Of a DNA stretch of 41,175 bases, positions 36,637 through 41,175 are shown in pieces. The position numbers were made by a program, and so were the translations under genes. This DNA is from Bacillota bacterium (GTDB lineage: Bacteria > Bacillota > Clostridia > Oscillospirales > Oscillospiraceae). Each line of letters starts with the position of its first letter. Positions within the stretch are counted from its first letter, which is position 1. The DNA lies in contig JALFUQ010000021.1 in NCBI GenBank assembly GCA_022784505.1, forward strand, positions 1 to 41,175, read 5' to 3'. Below the pieces are notes generated by a model. The model ran no database searches and was not told the DNA's origin. It saw only the letters and a program-made list of their open reading frames with translations.

Positions 36637-38673
36637 ATGGAGAAGGTTATAGTTGCAAAAAGCGCAGGCTTTTGCTTTGGTGTGAGCAGGTCTGTCGATA
36701 TGGCCGAGGAGCTTTTGCTTGACGGCAATGCCTATTGCCTTGGCCAGCTTATCCACAATGACGACGTTGTAAATGCCCTGGCGGCAAAGGGCCTCGGCGT
36801 TATAAACAGCCCCGATGAGTTGCCGGAAGGTGCAAGAGTCATGATCCGTTCGCACGGCGTTGCCAAGAGCGTATACAATGCGCTCGAGAGCAAAAACGCA
36901 GTCATAATCGATGCGACCTGCCCTAAGGTAAAAAAGATACATGAGATTGTGTCGAAGGCGAGCGGGGACGGCCGCTTTGTCGTCATCATCGGTATGCACC
37001 ATCACCCCGAGGTCGAGGCGGTGTGCGGCTGGTGCGGCAAGCATACCGTATGTGCAGACGCATCCGAGCTGGAATCATTTTTTGATGAGTGGACAGATTT
37101 ATCGGCAAAAGCAATAACCATGGTTATTCAAACGACGCAAACTCGTACTAATTTTATAGAATGTTCGAATTTCTTAAAAAAAAGATGTACAAACGTAGAA
37201 ATATTTGATACAATATGTGGCGCAACATCCATGCGTCAGAAGGAGGCCGCAAAACTGTCGGTCGAATGTGATGCAATGGTCGTGATAGGCGGCCGGCATA
37301 GTGCCAATAGTGTACATCTTGCCGAAATTTGCAGGCAGGAATGCGACAACGTCCAGTTTGTCAACAATGCGGAAGAAGTTGACTTGGACAGGCTCAAAAA
37401 TGCCCGCACCGTCGGTGTCACGGCAGGCGCATCCGCTCCTGCATGGATAATTAAGGAGGTAAGTAACAAGATGAGCGAAGAAATCAAAATTGATGCAGCC
37501 GCAGCAGAAGAGAAGGAGATGTCCTTCGACGAAATGCTGGAGGACTCCATCAAAACTATATATAATGGAGATAAGGTGACTGGCGTTGTCGTTGCTATTA
37601 CCGGCACTGAGATAAGTGTCGATATCGGCACAAAGTACTCGGGCTTCATTCCCACCACCGAGTTCACCGATGACGGCATCAAGGTCGAAGACGCTGTCAA
37701 GGTCGGCGATGAGATCGAGGCAGTCGTTGTCCGCGTCAACGACGTTGAAGGCACCGTTATGCTTTCCAAGAAGCGCCTTGACGCAGCCAAGAGCTGGGCA
37801 GCAGTTGAGAGCGCTGTTGAAGACGGCACTATCCTTGAGGGTGTTGTCACCGAAGATAACAAGGGCGGTATCGTCGTCAATGTCAAGGGTGTAAGAGTTT
37901 TCGTTCCTGCATCCCAGTCTGGTCTGCCCAAGGATGCCGAGATGAGCCAGCTGCTCAAGCAGAAGGTTCGCGTTAAGATCACTGAATTCAACCGTGCACG
38001 CAAGCGCGTTGTCGGCTCTATCCGCGCCGTCGCTCAGAAGGAGCGCCGTGAGCGCGCAGAGGCTATCTGGAACGAGATCGAGATCGGCAAGAAGTATCAC
38101 GGCGTTGTCAAGTCCATGACCAGCTATGGCGCATTTGTCGACATCGGCGGTATCGATGGCATGGTCCATGTCTCCGAGATGAGCTGGAGCCGCATCAAGA
38201 ACCCCGCAGAGGTGTTCTCTGTCGGCGACGAAGTTGATGTTTATGTCATCAACTTCGATAAGGAAAAGCGCAAGATATCCCTTGGCTACAAGGATCCTGC
38301 CGAGGATCCCTGGGCAAAGTTCACCGCTGCATATGAGGTCGGTTCCACTGCTGAGGTCAAGATTGTCAAGCTCATGACCTTCGGCGCATTTGCAGAAGTT
38401 CTCCCCGGTGTTGACGGTCTTATCCACATCTCTCAGATCGCAAACCGCCGCATCGGCAAGCCTGAGGAAGTTCTTTCTGTCGGCGATGTTGTCGAGGCAA
38501 AGATCACCGCTATCGACAATGAGAACCACAAGATCTCTCTGTCGATCCGCGCTCTTTCCGAGCCCGCTCCCGCAGCTGAGCCTGTTGAGGACGAGCCCGA
38601 GTCCGGCGAGGACGCACTCGTTTATGAGGTCTCCACGACCGGTGAAGCCACCGGCAAGATTGTCGAAGACTGA
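36637..38673 (+). CDS. ispH: Bifunctional HMBPP reductase (IspH) / 30S ribosomal protein S1-like fusion
   Basis: IspH motifs KSAGFCFGVSRSV, DATCPKV, IGMHHHPEVE, TICGATSMRQKEA, VIGGRHSANS; then four S1 repeats from about residue 310. Confidence 0.95.
   Translation: MEKVIVAKSAGFCFGVSRSVDMAEELLLDGNAYCLGQLIHNDDVVNALAAKGLGVINSPDELPEGARVMIRSHGVAKSVYNALESKNAVIIDATCPKVKKIHEIVSKASGDGRFVVIIGMHHHPEVEAVCGWCGKHTVCADASELESFFDEWTDLSAKAITMVIQTTQTRTNFIECSNFLKKRCTNVEIFDTICGATSMRQKEAAKLSVECDAMVVIGGRHSANSVHLAEICRQECDNVQFVNNAEEVDLDRLKNARTVGVTAGASAPAWIIKEVSNKMSEEIKIDAAAAEEKEMSFDEMLEDSIKTIYNGDKVTGVVVAITGTEISVDIGTKYSGFIPTTEFTDDGIKVEDAVKVGDEIEAVVVRVNDVEGTVMLSKKRLDAAKSWAAVESAVEDGTILEGVVTEDNKGGIVVNVKGVRVFVPASQSGLPKDAEMSQLLKQKVRVKITEFNRARKRVVGSIRAVAQKERRERAEAIWNEIEIGKKYHGVVKSMTSYGAFVDIGGIDGMVHVSEMSWSRIKNPAEVFSVGDEVDVYVINFDKEKRKISLGYKDPAEDPWAKFTAAYEVGSTAEVKIVKLMTFGAFAEVLPGVDGLIHISQIANRRIGKPEEVLSVGDVVEAKITAIDNENHKISLSIRALSEPAPAAEPVEDEPESGEDALVYEVSTTGEATGKIVED
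37186..37214 (+). promoter_or_regulatory. Candidate internal promoter within ispH portion
   Basis: TGTACA-N17-TACAAT with extended -10 TG in an AT-rich stretch. Confidence 0.35.
37453..37473 (+). promoter_or_regulatory. Internal Shine-Dalgarno plus in-frame ATG at the IspH/S1 junction
   Basis: AAGGAGGT 37453-37460, 10 nt, ATG 37471 in frame (codon 279), starting MSEEIKIDAAAAEEKEMSFDEMLEDSIKT. Confidence 0.7.
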
Positions 38674-38689
38674 TAATTCAACAAAATGT

Positions 38690-38722
38690 AATTGCCTGCT
38701 GGCTTGTCAGCAGGCAATTTTT
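38690..38722 (+). terminator. Intrinsic terminator after ispH-rpsA
   Basis: AATTGCCTGCTG-GCTTGT-CAGCAGGCAATTTTT. Confidence 0.9.
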
Positions 38723-38754
38723 ATTGATTTGACTGCTTTTTTGAATTTGAATGC

Positions 38755-38783
38755 TTGCAAAAATTCAACAATTTGTGTATAAT
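38755..38783 (+). promoter_or_regulatory. carD promoter
   Basis: TTGCAA-N17-TATAAT. Confidence 0.65.
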
Positions 38784-38816
38784 TGTATATAGAAAAAGCA
38801 GATTGGAGGGATAGTC

Positions 38817-39290
38817 TTGTTTGTTATCGGTGATCACATCGTTCACCCGATGCACGGCGCAGGCATCATTGAAAATATAGTCAGCAGGAGAATCAGCGGT
38901 GATGAGCGAGATTATTATGTCCTGAAGCTCCCCGCGGGGGATATGGTTGTCATGGTTCCTGTCGATGGCTGTGAGAATATTGGCGTAAGACCCGTCATAA
39001 GTCATGACGAGGCTGTCGGCATTCTTGATTCTTTCCCTAAAATTGAAGTAAACATGACGCAGAACTGGAACAAACGGTACAGAGAGAATATGGATAAGAT
39101 CAAAAGCGGCAATCTGCTCGAGGTCGGCGAGGTCGTAAAGGGACTTATGTGCCGAGACCTTGAGCGTGGCCTTTCGACAGGTGAGAGGAAAATGCTCCAT
39201 TCAGCAAAACAGATCCTCATCTCCGAGCTCGTTATCGCACTTGATACTGATTATGACCAGGTCGAGCAGAAACTCAGCGCGGCCATCTGA
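38817..39290 (+). CDS. carD: CarD family transcriptional regulator
   Basis: MFVIGDHIVHPMHGAGIIENI...YYVLKLPAGDMVVMVPVDGCENIGVRPVIS; TTG start with SD GGAGGG. Confidence 0.9.
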   Translation: MFVIGDHIVHPMHGAGIIENIVSRRISGDERDYYVLKLPAGDMVVMVPVDGCENIGVRPVISHDEAVGILDSFPKIEVNMTQNWNKRYRENMDKIKSGNLLEVGEVVKGLMCRDLERGLSTGERKMLHSAKQILISELVIALDTDYDQVEQKLSAAI

Positions 39291-39301
39291 CAGAGGTAAT
39301 T

Positions 39302-40036
39302 ATGTCTGTAATTGATAAGTTTTTTAAGTTTAAGTCCAATTCCGTCGATTTCTGCTCGGCTGTGATCGTTGCTGCGGGCAATTCGCAGCGCATGGGCAGG
39401 GACAAGATAATGATGCCCCTTGGGGACAGACCGGTCATCGCACATACGCTGGCAGCATTCGAAAATTGCGAGCATATTGACGAGATCATCGTTGTCACGC
39501 GACCTGAGCGGCTTCAGGAGATAGCGGATATCTGCCAGAAGTATCACATCGATAAGATCAGCAAGATAATCGTCGGTGGCAAAACCAGGGCGCAGTCGGC
39601 ATATCTGGGCGTTTTGGAAGCCAACGAGAAGGCGACACTTATAGCGATACATGACGGGGCACGCCCGTTCGTGAGTGAATCGCTCATTGACAGAGCGGTC
39701 AATTCCGCAAAGCAAAACCATGCAGTCGCTCCGGCTGTTTATGCTACCGATACCGTAAGGATAGTTAACGCAAAGGGCGTTGCAGTTTCTACACCGAACA
39801 GGGAAACGGTCGCACATATCCAAACTCCGCAGGTGTTTAATGCAGAGCTTATCAAAAATGCGCTCACAAAGGCGGTCAAGAACAACCTGCGCATCACCGA
39901 CGACTGCTCGGCGGTTGAGGCGATGGGCGTTAAGGTTACTGTCGTCGCCGGTGAGCAGACTAATATTAAGCTGACCTCTGCAATAGATGCATATCTTGCC
40001 GAAAAGATCCTTGCAGACAGAGGTACGGATAAATGA
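39302..40036 (+). CDS. ispD: 2-C-methyl-D-erythritol 4-phosphate cytidylyltransferase
   Basis: [48 protein letters not shown]. Confidence 0.95.
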   Translation: MSVIDKFFKFKSNSVDFCSAVIVAAGNSQRMGRDKIMMPLGDRPVIAHTLAAFENCEHIDEIIVVTRPERLQEIADICQKYHIDKISKIIVGGKTRAQSAYLGVLEANEKATLIAIHDGARPFVSESLIDRAVNSAKQNHAVAPAVYATDTVRIVNAKGVAVSTPNRETVAHIQTPQVFNAELIKNALTKAVKNNLRITDDCSAVEAMGVKVTVVAGEQTNIKLTSAIDAYLAEKILADRGTDK

Positions 40037-40506
40037 GAATTGGTCACGGATATGATGTCCACAGGCTCGTCAATGGCAGAAAGCTCATACTCGGCGGCGT
40101 TGAGGTAGAGTACGAAAAAGGTCTGCTCGGTCACTCCGATGCCGATGTTTTGACCCATGCGCTGATGGATGCGCTTTTGGGCGCGGCAGCATTGGGTGAT
40201 ATAGGCAAGCTCTTTCCCGATAATGACGACGCATTTTTAGATGCTGACAGCGTTAAGCTCTTAAAAAAGGTGTGCGCGGTGGTGAAAGAGCATGGCTACA
40301 AGCTCTGCAACGCCGACTGCACGATCATTGCGCAGCGCCCGAAGCTGGCGCCGTTTATTGATAAAATGCGTGAAACTCTTGCGTCGGCAATGGATGTGCC
40401 GGTTTCGGCGCTGAGCATTAAGGCAACGACCGAGGAAAGGCTCGGCTTTACAGGCGAAGGACTCGGCATAGCAGCTCACGCCGTTTGTTTAATTGAAGAA
40501 ATTTGA
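40033..40506 (+). CDS. ispF: 2-C-methyl-D-erythritol 2,4-cyclodiphosphate synthase
   Basis: [66 protein letters not shown]. Confidence 0.97.
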   Translation: MRIGHGYDVHRLVNGRKLILGGVEVEYEKGLLGHSDADVLTHALMDALLGAAALGDIGKLFPDNDDAFLDADSVKLLKKVCAVVKEHGYKLCNADCTIIAQRPKLAPFIDKMRETLASAMDVPVSALSIKATTEERLGFTGEGLGIAAHAVCLIEEI

Positions 40507-40516
40507 GCAGTCACTT

Positions 40517-40796
40517 GGGCGGATTCAGATAAGGATAAATCGCCCTGTAAAAAGCCTTTTTCCCCGATGCTGCGTTAAAGCTATAGGCCATATATGTCCA
40601 TTATGCCCGTCAAGCTTTGCCTTGCCACGAGAAAAAATCCGATTTTACATGGTGTGCAGCAGTTTTGACAGAGTTATTTTTCGTCAAGACAAAACAACAA
40701 ATCTCCGGCAATACTTTGTGTATTACCGGAGATTTTTGTGAAGTATGGGCGGAAAAGAGCCGGTCAAAACCGATTTATCCTTATCTGAATTCGCCC
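40517..40796. mobile_element. MITE-like non-autonomous element with 26-bp terminal inverted repeats
   Basis: GGGCGGATTCAGATAAGGATAAATCG (40517-40542) and CGATTTATCCTTATCTGAATTCGCCC (40771-40796): 25/26 inverted identity, 280 bp total, no transposase. Confidence 0.6.
40698..40737 (+). terminator. Strong hairpin/terminator inside the MITE-like element
   Basis: AAATCTCCGGCAATAC-TTTGT-GTATTACCGGAGATTTTTG; one mismatch in a 16-bp stem. Confidence 0.75.
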
Positions 40797-40812
40797 TTTT
40801 AGGGAGCTTTTT

Positions 40813-40965
40813 TCACAGCCTGTGGTCTCTTGGCATGGCGTTGTAGTGCTTCATCATGGGCTTTTCGAGTGCCTTGACGAGCTTGGTGTCGAGATTGAAC
40901 CAATACGCCGCCACGGTGAACAGAAACAGTGAAAATGCCGTTATCGATGCAGTTTTTAATATCAC
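40813..40965 (-). CDS. Putative small membrane protein (50 aa)
   Basis: GTG 40965: MILKTASITAFSLFLFTVAAYWFNLDTKLVKALEKPMMKHYNAMPRDHRL; codon choice resembles the other genes; no clear SD. Confidence 0.45.
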   Translation of the reverse strand: MILKTASITAFSLFLFTVAAYWFNLDTKLVKALEKPMMKHYNAMPRDHRL

Positions 40966-41002
40966 GGCATAGTCTTGTACAAAAAGCAAAGGAGCACAGA
41001 CT

Positions 41003-41175
41003 ATGGCATACGAGGAAAAGGAAAAGCTGAAGCCGGCGGTAAAGCCGCATTCGGTGAGCATGGACGACAGATGCAGGCTCAATGTCACGGGGGTCGATGA
41101 TGTTGAGAGCTTTGACGAGGCGACCATCGTCATGAACACCTCGCAGGGCACTCTTATCGTTCGGGGCCGCGGCCT
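41003..41175 (+). CDS. yabP: Sporulation protein YabP (3' truncated by window)
   Basis: SD AAGGAG then MAYEEKEKLKPAVKPHSVSMDDRCRLNVTGVDDVESFDEATIVMNTSQGTLIVRGRGL, YabP-type HSLSM...L.ITGV..VESFDE pattern. Confidence 0.85.
   Translation, partial: MAYEEKEKLKPAVKPHSVSMDDRCRLNVTGVDDVESFDEATIVMNTSQGTLIVRGRG

Noticed and set aside
37174-38529. 451-aa minus-strand ORF
   Set aside because: Shadow ORF of the ispH-rpsA coding strand; no recognisable motifs or RBS.
40493-40802. Short ORFs 40493-40741 and 40617-40802 as genes
   Set aside because: They lie largely in the MITE-like element, run across its terminal repeat and hairpin, and lack RBSs.
1-41175. CRISPR array, prophage or defence island
   Set aside because: No regularly spaced direct repeats, cas-like proteins, phage structural genes or recognised defence genes were seen.

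Overview
The window is a gene-dense, mostly housekeeping segment from a low-GC Gram-positive endospore former. It is probably a Clostridia/Oscillospiraceae member, inferred from the gene content (bofA, yaaL, SpoIVFA/FB-like pair, ytfJ/gerW, yabP, ispH-rpsA fusion). I support about 43 protein genes, two tRNAs (Gly-GCC, Pro-CGG), several terminators and sigma-A-like promoters, and one probable pseudogene (3' half of a chloramphenicol-acetyltransferase-like gene). Main blocks are ddl-murF; a topoisomerase IV-like parE/parC pair flanking a small membrane Zn-ribbon ORF; an SpoIVFA/SpoIVFB-like pair with radical SAM genes; rplS-lepB-ylqF-rnhB-yraN-thrC; tig-clpP-clpX-lon-engB-M50-scpA-scpB-DUF2953-ytfJ-dac-rluB; rpiR; HI0933-cmk-ispH/S1; and carD-ispD-ispF-yabP. 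The most interesting non-coding signals are: (1) a three-way-junction structured RNA candidate with its own terminator upstream of parE (4630-4772); (2) a 280-bp element bounded by 26-bp terminal inverted repeats (25/26 identical), MITE-like, after ispF (40517-40796); (3) an in-frame ATG with a near-perfect Shine-Dalgarno and a plausible upstream promoter inside the ispH-rpsA fusion gene, suggesting separate S1 production; (4) a perfect palindrome in the spacer of a consensus promoter of an SDR gene; (5) a 15-bp perfect inverted repeat, not terminator-like, upstream of an RpiR regulator. No CRISPR array, phage or complete transposon was seen. All calls come from reading the sequence; no database search was run.
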